From Nothopassalora personata (taxonomy: Eukaryota > Ascomycota > Dothideomycetes > Mycosphaerellales > Mycosphaerellaceae), in the NCBI GenBank assembly GCA_033816765.1, contig CM066294.1:806001-870000 (forward strand): a stretch of DNA of 64,000 nt, read 5' to 3'. Below, one piece after another: positions 9,978 through 20,670 of the stretch. The notes beneath the pieces are model-generated. The model searched no databases, was not told the origin of the DNA, and was given only the letters and a program-made list of their open reading frames with translations. Made by a program: the position numbers and the translations under genes. Position 1 is the stretch's first letter; every line of letters begins with the position of its first letter.

Positions 9978-12900
9978 CTAAGATTGCTGGGAACCACTCA
10001 CATCCAAATCCACCTTCCCCGCAAACCAAAATCCAAGCACCACAACCACATACGTGAAAATCAAGATACTGCCCTTGAAGTAATTACTCTTCCCCTCACC
10101 CACAACCCAACCCATGAGGAAGACACTGAGGATGACACACACCATATCCCATTGCGGAAAAATCAGCGAGAAAGAATGGCTCAGAACCTCTTCCCTTGGG
10201 ATGAAATTCGAGTAGATAAAACTGAACAGTACCAGGCAGGGGACCTGGAGCAAGATGACCTGTAAGGCGTAGCTGGATCCGATCTCCATAGACAGTGCCA
10301 CATTCCCGTTCATGGCGAAGCTGATGGCGTTGAGGAATTCGGTCGTGTTGGGGACGAGGGAGAAGAGAGTAATGCCAAGAAACTTCTCTGGAATGCCGGG
10401 GACAGAAGAGAGCACGACGTCAACGGTGTTGACGAGGATTTCGGCGATGATGGCGTAGGCGATTGTGGCGACCATGAGGATGATGGCGGATTTTGTTCGT
10501 GACCAGTTCGGGGCGTCATGGCCACCGTGACCACCAGCAGGCTCCTCTGGCGCGTTGACTGGCTTACCAGTCGCTGGGTCCGATGGAAGCTCGCGATCGT
10601 GGTATACCTGGGCCTTCAAGTCTTTATGAGCCCTTGGGAGATCCTTGTACGACTGGTGCCGAGATGCAGCAGGAGTTCCAGCTGTTGTGGCCATGATACT
10701 TGCTCGACGAGGAGCCTTTGTTGCGTCTCTCGCCGCCACGGTAGCAGCAGTTGCTGCCATCTCTGCGACCTGCTGTACCAGAGCACGGTTGTCGTCGGCG
10801 CTTAGGCCGTGAATCCTGACGTTGTTGGCCGAGATCGTGTCAGTGCCAGCGCTTTTCGGCGGAACGATATGCGGGGCGACTCCATCACCATTGGCATCGA
10901 CACTATCCTTCTTGCCCTTGTCTGTCCCTGCGTTCTGCACGCCGCCGGCTTGCTTCAAGCTGGTGTTCAGGATCCGCTTATACATTTGACTCGATCTGAT
11001 GTCCTCGCGCGCCAGCGTACCCTGTGCAGATTTGGCGGCGCCAGTGTGAGCTGAGTTGCCCTCGCTACCGACAATCGTGAAAGGGGCGTGCGTGTGGTGG
11101 GCAGGTAGTTGACCATGCTCGCCTTTCAACTCTTTCTTCTCGTGCTCCGGCTCGTTGTTCCAGATGATGGCCGCATGGGTTCGCAGCGTGAACAGCAGGC
11201 CGACCACATAAGACAGGAATAGGCAGACAGAGCAGATGTAGATGTATGGCTGCACGGCCTCGGTCCAGAATTTGTCGTCAATGTCAGGCACTTGAGCAAA
11301 GTAGCATCGTCGGCAGTCGCGCTCGGTTTGATGATTTCCATAGCTGGCGCATTGGCGACAGTTTAGAACGTGCGTACCGTAGAATTGGTAGAAGAGAGTC
11401 GGACCAAACGCACTGATCACAGCGAAGAGCAGCATTGTCGAAGTGACGCCTGCAGACTTGACGTTGAAGCGCTGTGTCTTTCGCTTGATGGCACCGAAGC
11501 ACATGGACAGTCCAGGCAGGAACAGTATTCCAGCAAAGATGGAACCAATGATGCTGCCCTCGACAAGCTGAGACTTGCCTTCGTCGAGAGCCACACAGTA
11601 CAAAAAGACCTCCACGATCGTGCTGAAGAATGCATTGATGGTTGCACCAACACCCATGGAAGACTGCGCCGAGATGGAGGCTACTGCTTGGCCGATGAAG
11701 TACGCAAGTGGAATAATGGAAGCCAGAGCAACCACGAAGATGAAGCCAGGCTCGGTGATCCACACTCTGATGCCAAGAGCGTTGTACAGCACGTAGTAGT
11801 CGAGAATAGCGAAGAGAACAATGCCTAGCAGATTGATGAGGAAGATATTGGTGCCATCGATGGTGTACTTCCAGTACTTGGTCCCGACGGCGCGGTAGGT
11901 GCATAGTAAGATGACACTGTCGCTGCTGCCTCTGGGCTGTGACGGAACACGATGGTAGTGGCTGTCAGTGTGGAAGCTCATTGCAAGCGGATGGCGTCGT
12001 AGGTGGTAGAACAGTAACAATGTCACTTTGCCCATGGGTATTGTGAAGACGAAGAACCAGCATATGCCACTGACGATGCACAGGAATGGCGTGATGAGGA
12101 AGTAGAAGGACAGGAAGAAGATGACACGGCCTAGGTTCCACTTGCCACGCCCGAACAGACGCTTCTTCGTCTTGTTGCGGGCGCGACGCGCAATGGAACC
12201 CTCTCTTCGTTGACGACCAAGTAGGCTGTCGGTCTCGTTCTCCTCCAGATCTGGCTCCTCCTCACGCCGGCGGCCGATGATGGAACGGTTGATGTCGGTC
12301 GGGCCAAAGATGAGGCGGCCTTCTTCGATGTCTCCAGCTTGCCACTGCTCGTACTCTGCAATGTCTCTGCCCTCTCCTTCGTCTTCGTGGAGGTATGCTT
12401 CGTCCCGCTCCAGCTTGACGTACATGCCGAACGGATAGAAGAGGTAGTGTGCCAGGTTGATCAGCACGCGGCCGTATTCCTGGCAGCCGGATCCTTCGCC
12501 TTGGACCAGAGCAAAGAGCAAGCACACCGCACCGCCCACGGCCGTGATCAGCGACAGCCACCAGCCGAAGATGAGCGTCCAAAGGCCGTTGAAGATCCAC
12601 AGCCACCGACTCACATTGCCGCCGGGAGCACTGTGTATGTCTCCTTCCGCATTCCGTTGCACGGACCGGCTCTTCTTGTACAGCGCTGGCTTCCATATCC
12701 TGATGCCAAAGGGATGTGTCTCGTTGATGGCCTCCTGTCTGTCCTTGAGGGTGAAGCTCTCCGCATCGCTCAAATCAGCGTCATCGTCGTCTGCATCGGG
12801 TGTCTCTGCTTCCTCCTCTCGCTCTCGCTCTCCCTCTTCCTCTTCTTCGCCTTGCAGTGTCTCCTCGGAGCTCGGGTCATGATCTCCAGACGACTCTCGC

Positions 12901-13638
12901 CTTCCCGCGGGCGTAGGCTTCGGTGCCGCATCGTGTCCGGTGGACTGTGCACCGAGCTCTTGTTCGTCACTTTCCACTCTCGACAAGGCCGGAGGTTGTG
13001 CGGTGGGTCGACGGCGTAATGTGCTCTCTCGTCGCCTCAATTGTCGCTCGCGCTGCTCCCGCTCTCGTTCTCTATCTCGTGTGGCTGCAGTCGATTCTCG
13101 TCGTTGGCGCAGAGCTTCCTCTTCGATCTCGCTGGCATCGTCGTCCACTGAGAAGATCTCGCCACGGAAGGGTATCTGCGATGGTTTTCGGGAGCTTTGT
13201 GGCCGCTTGGAGGCGACCTGTTGCGCCAGTGTCTGAGCCTGACTCTGGGTGTGTGGACGGCCTCCACCAGATGTTGTGGAGGAAGCCTGGACTGTGCCTG
13301 GGGTGCGTTAGCCGACAACGAACAACGCCGCATGTCCCAACCATCAACACAGCCGAGATAAGCATACCGTAGTTCAGTCGCGGTCTGCTCCGTCGCTCGG
13401 CGCCATCGGACTGCAGGCTGCCTTGGCTGGCTTGCATGCTGTTGTAGCTCGATTGCTGCGACTCGCCCGGCCGGCCTGGGTTGCTCATGCCGAACGACGA
13501 CGTCGAGGTCCGCCGCGTGGAGGGAGCGGTGTTGGTGGTGGAATGCTGGGCGTAGTCGTAGGTGTCGACGGCAGGGATGGGAGGTGCGTTGTCTCCACCA
13601 TTGCCCGCCGCTGGTCGGTCGGTGGTGTCGTCGGCCAT
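9978..13638 (-). CDS. VNX1: VNX1-type vacuolar monovalent cation/H+ exchanger (CAX superfamily)
   Basis: Predicted 1,194 aa in two exons, 13638-13368 and 13291-9978; the 76-nt intron has a GTATGC donor and GCACAG acceptor. The first ~315 residues are polar, with Arg/Glu runs and an acidic block. Then come hydrophobic segments at about 318-358 (RWLWIFNGLWTLIFGWW) and 478-520, resembling the YccF-like module found ahead of the exchanger in fungal VNX1-type proteins. The CAX core has the first acidic motif GATINAFFSTIVE near residues 639-651 and a second related motif (NTTEFLNAISFAMNGN) near the C-terminus, separated by a long polar loop. Yeast Vnx1 exchanges Na+/K+ for H+ at the vacuole; substrate here is inferred. 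Start chosen at MADDTTDRP. Confidence 0.88.
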
Positions 13639-14249
13639 GACTTTTTTGGAGCGTCCAAGCTTCACCAATAACAAAACCGTCTTAGCACGTAACGTATGGC
13701 TGGGCAGAATATCGATAGACTTCGAGGGCGATCTACGATATACACCTGTTATCGCGAGCAGCAGCAGATGCGATCATAGCTATAGTGCATCTCGTGCTCG
13801 TGCTCGTGCAGGGGTGGGAATCATATGATAGGTATCGATGATTATGCAGCAGGGAGATGGATGGGGTTGACCGGACGCGGGACCAGAGTGTGGATTGAAT
13901 TAGCCTATCAGCTATACCTAGCAGTTCATAGTCTGCGATACATCATCTGCCACACACTTCCGCGTTCACCTGCTTGTAGAACTAAGCAAGCGGAGGTATC
14001 TACTGTTGTAAGCTGTGGCTCGGTCCTTGGCGACACATCGGCGGATACAAGCACCAAGCACCGACGACGACGCCATCCATCGCGTTATTTGCCTTGTCGA
14101 ACATCTACCAGAGCTTCACGTGCAAGACAACACTGCCATCGAAACGACATCCTCCACATACAGCTTCACCATCACCACTCACATCGAATCGCAGCGAACA
14201 CCCCCCATCAATACCTGAATCAAAGCCACCACCGCAAACAGCCGCCACG
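13639..14249. promoter_or_regulatory. Shared promoter region between VNX1 and RPT6
   Basis: A 611-bp divergent intergenic region. It should contain both promoters and 5' UTRs. I could not identify a convincing TATA box or a proteasome control element (GGTGGCAAA). Confidence 0.5.
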
Positions 14250-15489
14250 ATGGCGCTGGACACGTTCTTCCACAACAAGATCGAGAGCATGAAGCTCGAG
14301 ATCATCCAGGGTCAGGCGGTGCTGCGACGGTTGGAAGCACAGCGGAACGAATATAACAGCCGAGTGCGACTACTGCGGGAAGAGCTGGGCCTGCTGCAAC
14401 AGCCAGGAAGCTATGTGGGTGAGGTGGTCAAGGTGATGAGCACCAAGAAGGTCCTGGTCAAGGTGCATCCCGAAGGCAAATATGGTAAGGAATGGAATAC
14501 TCCGTCGGCGTGCTGGACGCATGGGCGCAGACTAATAATGATGATGATGGACAGTCGTCGACGTGGCGGATAACATCGACATATCGAAACTCACCGCCGG
14601 CAAACGTGTCACCCTGCTCTCCGACAGCTACAAGCTCTCCTCGCTCCTCCCGTCCTCCGTTGACCCGCTCGTGTCGCTCATGATGGTGGAGAAGGTCCCC
14701 GACAGCACATACGACATGATCGGTGGACTGGACGAGCAGATCAAGCAGATCAAGGAAGTCATCGAGCTGGGTCTGAAACACCCCGAACTCTTCGAATCGC
14801 TGGGTATCGCGCAGCCCAAGGGAGTCCTTCTGTATGGTCCGCCAGGTACCGGAAAGACTCTCCTCGCACGAGCAGTAGCCCATCACACGGACTGCAAGTT
14901 CATTCGTGTCTCTGGTTCCGAGTTGGTGCAGAAGTACATTGGCGAAGGATCGCGCATGGTGAGAGAGCTTTTCGTCATGGCAAGAGAGCACGCACCTTCC
15001 ATCATCTTCATGGACGAGATTGATTCCATCGGTTCGTCTCGTGTCGAGGGCTCATCGGGAGGTGATTCGGAAGTGCAGCGCACTATGCTGGAACTGCTCA
15101 ACCAGCTCGACGGCTTCGAGCCCACGAAGAACATCAAGGTCATCATGGCCACCAACAGACTCGACATCCTCGACCCCGCGCTTCTACGACCTGGACGGAT
15201 CGACCGAAAGATCGAGTTCCCACCTCCATCTGCCGAAGCACGAGCCGACATTCTGCGCATCCACTCCCGAAGCATGAACTTGACCAGAGGCATCAACTTG
15301 ATGAAGATTGCGGAGAAGATGAACAGCTGCTCGGGCGCTGAGCTGAAGGGTGTGTGTACAGAAGCGGGAATGTACGCGCTGAGAGAGCGAAGAGTACACG
15401 TCACACAGGAGGACTTCGACCTGGCCACGGCCAAGGTGCTGAATAGGCACGATGACAAGGAGATGAGTTTGAGCAAGCTGTGGAAGTAG
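14250..15489 (+). CDS. RPT6: 26S proteasome regulatory subunit 8 homolog, AAA ATPase Rpt6
   Basis: 389 aa, exons 14250-14484 and 14555-15489, with a 70-nt intron (GTAAGG donor, ACTAAT branch, ACAG acceptor) restoring the frame [11 protein letters not shown]. One of six ATPases of the 19S base that unfold substrates and open the 20S gate. Seen: N-terminal coiled coil ([21 protein letters not shown]), OB-like segment [11 protein letters not shown], Walker A GPPGTGKT (residues 173-180), Walker [15 protein letters not shown]/arginine-finger stretch [12 protein letters not shown], and a C-terminus LSKLWK like other Rpt6 tails. No break. Confidence 0.97.
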
Positions 15490-15748
15490 ATGAGCCACAC
15501 GCAAGAGTGCATAAAGCTGGCGTGTATCATACTGTAATGCATAGCGAGGAACCAGGCAAGCTAGTGCATGGTCGCTCCAGGTAATTCGCCGCAGAATCAT
15601 GTGACCAGGACTGCAACTGCTTCACTTCGACTGGTCACAGACTTCCTTCCCCACATATAGTGCCGACGTCTCATATTCTGCACTCGGCTTCAGCCACATC
15701 TCATAGTTGACCTCAAGCAATACATCGCAACCCACGACATCCACCAAC
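15490..15748. other. Intergenic, RPT6 3' flank and BTB copy 1 promoter
   Basis: Short gap of 259 bases; nothing specific seen. Confidence 0.4.
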
Positions 15749-16454
15749 ATGGCCTTCCTCACCAACGCAGCGAAGCGCCGACGGTACGTAAAACAACCAA
15801 GTCTCTCACAACGCGCTGACTATTTCGACAGCATCTATGAGAGTGACATGGTCAACATGGCATTCAGGCACCATTCACACCGACTTCAGGCTCTCTCAGG
15901 TAGCTAAGCCACAATTGAGGAAGGAGCACACCTACTTCAACTATGATGAGGATGAAGAAGAAGAAGAAGAAGACGATGGGGACAATCGACGCATCAACGA
16001 TTACAGCAAGGACACGGTCGCAGGCTACATCGACTTGCTGTACCATCACAACATTGAAGACTATGAGTCCTACAATGAAACCACGACATACTACGAACTC
16101 CCACAGCTGTACCTGTTCGGGTACAAGACTGAAGACGACGGATCCTGCAATGCCGTCCTGGAGGAGATCATCGAGGGTGTCGATAAGCCCCGAATGAGGT
16201 GAGTTCGGCTGCCGCTGCTCGACCTCTATGTCGTGACAAGTCTCTACGAGAAGAAATCAGAGGACGGTGCATTGAAACGCCTACTCGTGGACTTCATTGC
16301 GGAGCATGCATCGGAAGACTGGTATGAGGACATCCTGGACAGCGCTCCTGCCATGTTCATTGTGGACTTGTTGAAGAGGTTGGCGCAATTGAGAAGTGGA
16401 GGTGAGAGGAAGTTATCTAGGGAGAGGACGGAGGAGTGGTTGAAGCAGATCTGA
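15749..16454 (+). pseudogene. BTB/POZ-like family, copy 1
   Basis: First of five tandem copies; copy 5 (19967-20670) is the intact reference. Exon 1 is the family's short Arg/Lys-rich start (MAFLTNAAKRRR), followed by a GTACGT...CGACAG intron. Exon 2 starts in one frame (IYESDMVNMAFR) and continues in another (GTIHTDFRLS), so a frameshift near 15875 is needed. It has an acidic insert (Asp/Glu run near 15950), then TVAGYIDLLYHH and LPQLYLFGYKTEDD, matching YIDWLYDG and ISRLYVLGEKIQDD of copy 5. An in-frame TGA at 16200-16202 precedes LLDLYVVTSLYEKK, which aligns with the copy 5 C-terminal region and runs to 16454. A 42-nt intron beginning GTGAGT could remove the TGA, but it would be unusually short and would delete conserved residues. 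Confidence 0.6.
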
Positions 16455-16731
16455 CGAGCCCGATCGCAACACGACCTTCCATCATATCGCCGACCAGTTC
16501 CGATGCTGCCGGGGCTCGGTTTCCAACACTCCTGCATATCAGTGCATGCAAACTGACCGCTTCTTCATTGGCATGTGATCAGCAGGTATACGAAAACGAA
16601 GCCGCAGCTTGAAGCAGGCGGACTTGAGTTACTCCAGCTCACTTGCGAACAATCTCACCAAACACAACACGTTCACCATACCATTGATTCCACCAGCACC
16701 GCCTATCAAACGCCCGACCACCGCCATAACG
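16455..16731. other. Intergenic between BTB copies 1 and 2
   Basis: 277 bases, no supported feature. Confidence 0.4.
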
Positions 16732-17385
16732 ATGTCTCCAAGCAATGGTTCCCCTGCAATGAAACCAGGGTATGTTTCCCATTGTCAACGGGCCATAAGC
16801 TAAAGGTCATCCATCAGGTACACTAGCCCGATGGTCAGATTTAGAGTCGGCAAGTGCTACCATAGCAACACCATCCACGAGGATCACCTACGTGGACGGT
16901 CGCCGCTCGTCAAAGTGGACGCACGGTGGACCTGGTACCTTAAGCGCGTCCGCGTAGTCAACTTCCCAGACGGATCCATCCAAGTGGTTTGAATATTCGC
17001 CCAATGGGCATACGCCGAGAAATTGCAAGTCCCGGCTCTCACACCATCTGGTGGTCAAGCTATGCCAGACCATGCACTCACGGTCCACAACAGCGCCTTT
17101 CGCGATGCAGTCCTCGAGCTCATGCTCCGGCAGGCCAGAAGACAACGCCAGTGGCCAGAAGGGACAGCGTTCAAGATTGAATTTGCAGGAGCACCGGTCG
17201 GCAGTCAATTGCCCCTCTGCTTGTTGGAGGTGTACGCGGCGTACATCACCAAGAGCTGAGATTTCCGCGAGGCCTCGTATCCGCCAGGCTTCCTTGTGGC
17301 TGTCCTTCAGACGAAGGTCAATCGTGGATGTCCAAGCAGACGCAATACCGATGAGGAGCGCAAGGAGTGGCACAAAGTGAATTGA
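16732..17385 (+). pseudogene. BTB/POZ-like family, copy 2
   Basis: Exon 1 MSPSNGSPAMKP is followed by an intron of 50 nt or slightly more (GTATGT donor, CATCAG acceptor). The next exon reads YTSPMVRFRVGKCYHSNTIHED, parallel to the BTB start of copies 4 and 5 (IHED/VHED), then VVNFPDGSIQVV, TGA (16990-16992) and IFAQWAYAEKL at the place of the conserved YIDWLY helix. A second TGA (17257-17259) sits before DFREASYPPGFL, the equivalent of ESYHPDFLLDLS in copy 5. The frame then closes at 17383-17385. Two nonsense codons with no frameshift elsewhere: a pseudogene, or a gene read through; the former is more likely. Confidence 0.55.
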
Positions 17386-17896
17386 CACCTCTAGATGGAC
17401 AGAAGTTAGAGTGGTATGAAGTGCCACGCACGAAGTCAGAAGAGGAGGCCGAGAACAGGAGGAACGGCGTCAAGCAAGAAATCATCGCATGGAAATATCA
17501 GCGGACAGGAGGTGGAATTATCTTTAGCGAGTCCTGGTATCGGGAACGCATGCTCCTTTTCCATTGCAGATTTGTGGCGGGTCGTAGCGAACGCAAAACC
17601 TTTCACGACCCGGACACATGTGATCACTAAGACCCACTAATTCACAAACAATTCCAATCCAATTTTTTTCAAAGGACCTCTCCGCACCGGGCATCATACA
17701 TCTACACACCAAAGCCCCACGAAGGCACCCACCGAAATACCTACATCGAGATATACACCAAAACACGCCACAAGAACACATCACCACAACGTCTTACTTG
17801 CGTCCGGCACCGCGGTTCAGGGGCTCCCCATCAAACCATCGCTCATCCGCCATCGACCACGCACCACCAAGTCACAATAGCATCACCACCACCACT
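17386..17896. other. Intergenic between BTB copies 2 and 3
   Basis: Contains one open, charged stretch at 17390-17630 in the plus frame that overlaps the end of copy 2 and has no recognisable motif. I do not call it a gene. Confidence 0.35.
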
Positions 17897-18583
17897 ATGT
17901 CCTCTGACAGCGATTTGAGGAGAAGAAGAGACAGCGGTATGCACACCATGGCGCCGTTGCTGCGCTGTTGTCCAGACTTCACACATTTACACCAGCAATA
18001 TCATCGCACTCAAGCCATACTCAGGACAAGACTCGATCGCCATCCACGAAAGCGTCCTAAACGGCCAACTCGCCGTTCTTCAACGCTGCACTCGACGTGA
18101 AGTGGCTAGAGGGAGCAAAGCAACTCGTGAGATCAAGCTACCAGACGAGTCAATCGAGGTAGTCATTTCGTACGTGAGTGGATCCAGTTCTACTCCAAGC
18201 GATTGTACGTCGAGGTCGTGGCTCATGGCCCAAAGAACATTCCGAAATTCCCGCTTCTGGCCGAAATTTACTGCTTTGGCGAGAAGGTATACGATGATGC
18301 ATTTTCCGATGCAGCACTTGATCTGCTGCTGACGCAGATCAAGTATACGTTGATACGGCCTGGACCCGACACCATTGTGGCCGCGTACGCTGGCACCCCC
18401 GAAGGTAGTCCGATCCGTCGCTATCTAGTCACCATCTATGCCGGAAGAAACGAGCCTCGATTGTAAACTGTATCGAGGATTATTATCCGAAGGCGTTCGT
18501 CATGGATGTGATTCAAGAGTTCATGGCACGTCGGAGGAAGGTCGAGACTGCGACAAGCATCCATGAGCCGCGTGAAGAGTGAC
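17897..18583 (+). pseudogene. BTB/POZ-like family, copy 3
   Basis: Exon 1 MSSDSDLRRRRDS and a GTATGC...CTCAG intron are followed by fragments of the BTB fold in changing frames: IAIHESVLNGQ, then SPFFNAALDVKWLEGAKQL one frame over, then REIKLPDESIEVVISYV in the first again, then IPKFPLLAEIYCFGEKVYDD and SPIRRYLVTIYAGR, and finally a shifted C-terminus (NCIEDYYPKAFVMDVIQEF) ending at 18581-18583. At least four frameshifts separate recognisable blocks that are all in the family order. A clear pseudogene decaying by indels. Confidence 0.6.
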
Positions 18584-18918
18584 ACAAGGCCTAAGAGCCT
18601 GCGGGAAACCACAGGAGAAGGCCTTGACGAAATAATGATGTGCCCAAGAAGAGCAGATCCATGTGCAGCGGTGGCAAGCTCAGCTGGTAGAGGACTTGAG
18701 AGACACGAGATCTATCTAGAGTCGACCTGACATATTCACAGATGAGAATCGACCCCGGGGCGTTGCACAAAATACCTGCTACCCGGGGTGGATACATACG
18801 TTTGCTCAGTGGACTTGGTTGTTGGAAGAAGACTTTACCTGCACTATACCCTCTTCATCGCTTTGATGCATTTGTACAATTGACATCAATAAGAAGCACC
18901 ACCGACCAGACCACCGCC
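18584..18918. other. Intergenic between BTB copies 3 and 4
   Basis: 335 bases; no supported gene. A stretch at about 18716-18730 resembles a cloning polylinker by chance (see rejected list). Confidence 0.35.
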
Positions 18919-19676
18919 ATGACCGAGTCTCAGCGCGGCACGAAGCGCAGACGGTCAGTCCCTCCAGCAAATATCAGCAGTATCCGGGACGCTAAGCCGA
19001 CATACCATAGGTACACAAGCAACATCATCACCATCAAAGTCGGTCCAGACCTTACCGCCCTCACGATCCACGAAGACCGCCTCCGCCAAAGCTCCGACTA
19101 CTTCGAAGCAGCGCTAAACAAGAACTGGGCCTGAGGCCAGCGCCGCGAGATCATCCATTCTTACAAAACCTCGATATCGTCACGACCTACATCGACTTCC
19201 TCTGCAGTGGTCCGATCTCCCAACACCTCCCTCCCTCCAATGTAGAATTCTGCCTCGAGCTGGCCAACCTCTACGTCTTCGGCGAGTACGTGCAAGATGT
19301 CAAGTTCTGGAATGCAGTCATGTCGGTCATCTTACATCGCATTGATGTGAAGGATGGGAACACGAAGCATCACTGTCCGTTCGCCAAGTTCATCAGAGTG
19401 GTGTATGAGGGGACGGCTGATGGGTCGCCGGTGCGCAAGTTGGTCGTGCAATCCTTTACTGACCGAGCAGGGAAGACGTGGTTCGAGCAGTGGCAAGATA
19501 AGCATCGTGCATATCATCAAGGAAGAAGAGCGGTATCAGAGAAGGAGGAAGATGGGGTCACAAGAGCTCGCGAACATATCTCATTCCAGTTCAGCACGGA
19601 GTTTCATGTGGTAGCACGGTTGAAGTGTCCAGTGGTTGACGGACCCAATGTAACTGCACTAGCTGGACTCTACTAA
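18919..19676 (+). pseudogene. BTB/POZ-like family, copy 4
   Basis: Exon 1 (18919-18953, MTESQRGTKRR) and a 57-nt intron (GTCAGT donor, GCTAAG branch, CATAG acceptor) lead to exon 2 at 19011: IITIKVGPDLTALTIHEDRLRQ, SSDYFEAALNKNWA, then TGA (19132-19134) where copy 5 has Glu-Glu-Gly. The frame stays related for a few residues (GQRREII) and then shifts; LDIVTTYIDFLCSG, LCLELANLYVFGEYVQD and FIRVVYEGTADGSPVRKLVV continue the BTB and C-terminal parts in the new frame to a stop at 19674-19676. One nonsense and one frameshift make it a recent-looking pseudogene. Confidence 0.65.
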
Positions 19677-19966
19677 GGATAGACCAGTAGGCGAGGTCCC
19701 AGAGTCAAGCTTCACTATCTCAGGTGGCCGAACAAGTGCACTGTGTATCGGGTGCAAGCTACGACTTCGAATCCTAGCTGAACTTGGCTTGGCATCACAT
19801 GGAGAATCTAACCCAACGTAACGGCTCGGCTAGCGTGCCTTGAAACACGGCACGCCGGCTACTGCCGTCTTGCATACAGCAGCGCTCAACCTCTGCAAAC
19901 GTGGTCACGTCAACACACCCTCCTCATTAGACCACTCAAGTCTCGTGGCCAACTTACATCAGCACC
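19677..19966. other. Intergenic between BTB copies 4 and 5
   Basis: 290 bases, nothing specific seen. Confidence 0.4.
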
Positions 19967-20670
19967 ATGGCTAAGGGCAACCGACCAAGAAAGAAGTCCA
20001 AGTACGCCTCTGACGCGCTCTTCGTGACTATTTGTGTTGTTTGCTGACATTCGACGGCGACAGATCCTCTGGCGGCTTCGTCACTATCAGACTGGGCCCA
20101 GAAGAAATCAGTCAAGATCTCCAGGTGCACGAAGACATCATCAAGACTAAGTCCGAATATTTTCGCACAGCGTTCGACGCTAAGTGGGAGGAGGGCAAGA
20201 CACACACAATCGAGCTCCCGGAGGACGACATCGAGACGGTTGAGGCATACATCGACTGGCTCTACGACGGCGCTGTCATGAAGGACATAGCCGAGGGCGC
20301 AGGCAAGCCGTTCTCCCGAATCTCTCGGCTCTACGTGCTTGGAGAGAAGATTCAAGACGATGCCTTCTGCGATGCAGTAATGGAGACATTCATCGCTGCC
20401 TGTCAACCAGAAGGCGCTGCGAACGCGACCTGGTATCCCATTAGAGATTTCGTCACCATTATCTACGATGGCACTCCACCCAACTCGCCCGCGCGTCGCT
20501 TTATGGTCTACGCGCATCAGAATCATGGCAGAGCTGAGTGGCTCAACGGAGACGCCGAGTCTTATCATCCGGACTTCCTGCTGGATCTGAGCCGCGCTTT
20601 CTTGCACAGCAGACCACAACCGAAAGGGCGTATCGAGGTAGAAGACGGCAGTTGGCTGAAGTTGAAATGA
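19967..20670 (+). CDS. BTB/POZ domain protein, intact copy 5
   Basis: 213 aa, exons 19967-20001 and 20064-20670; the 62-nt intron has a GTACGC donor, GCTGAC branch and GACAG acceptor. After a short basic start (MAKGNRPRKKSK) comes a BTB fold: FVTIRLGPEE, LQVHEDIIKTKSEYFRTAF, AKWEEGKTHTIELPEDDIE, VEAYIDWLYDG, then RLYVLGEKIQDDAFCDAV and a C-terminal part RRFMVYAHQNHG...YHPDFLLDLSRAFL. This matches the small fungal BTB-only proteins common in Dothideomycetes. BTB domains mediate dimerisation or Cullin-3 binding; with no partner domain visible the role is open. It is the only copy of five without a stop or frameshift. Confidence 0.85.

Noticed and set aside
12339..13019. 226-codon plus frame antisense to VNX1
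   Set aside because: Shadow of the charged, repetitive N-terminal coding region of VNX1.
16199..16240. 42-nt GTGAGT...AAG intron in BTB copy 1
   Set aside because: Shorter than any other intron here and it would remove residues aligned with the intact copy; a nonsense codon is the simpler reading.
18716..18730. 15 bases (TCTAGAGTCGACCTG) identical to a common cloning polylinker, with CCCGGG sites nearby
   Set aside because: Flanking bases do not continue as vector, and the site lies between BTB copies with normal composition. Treated as coincidence; a vector screen would settle it.
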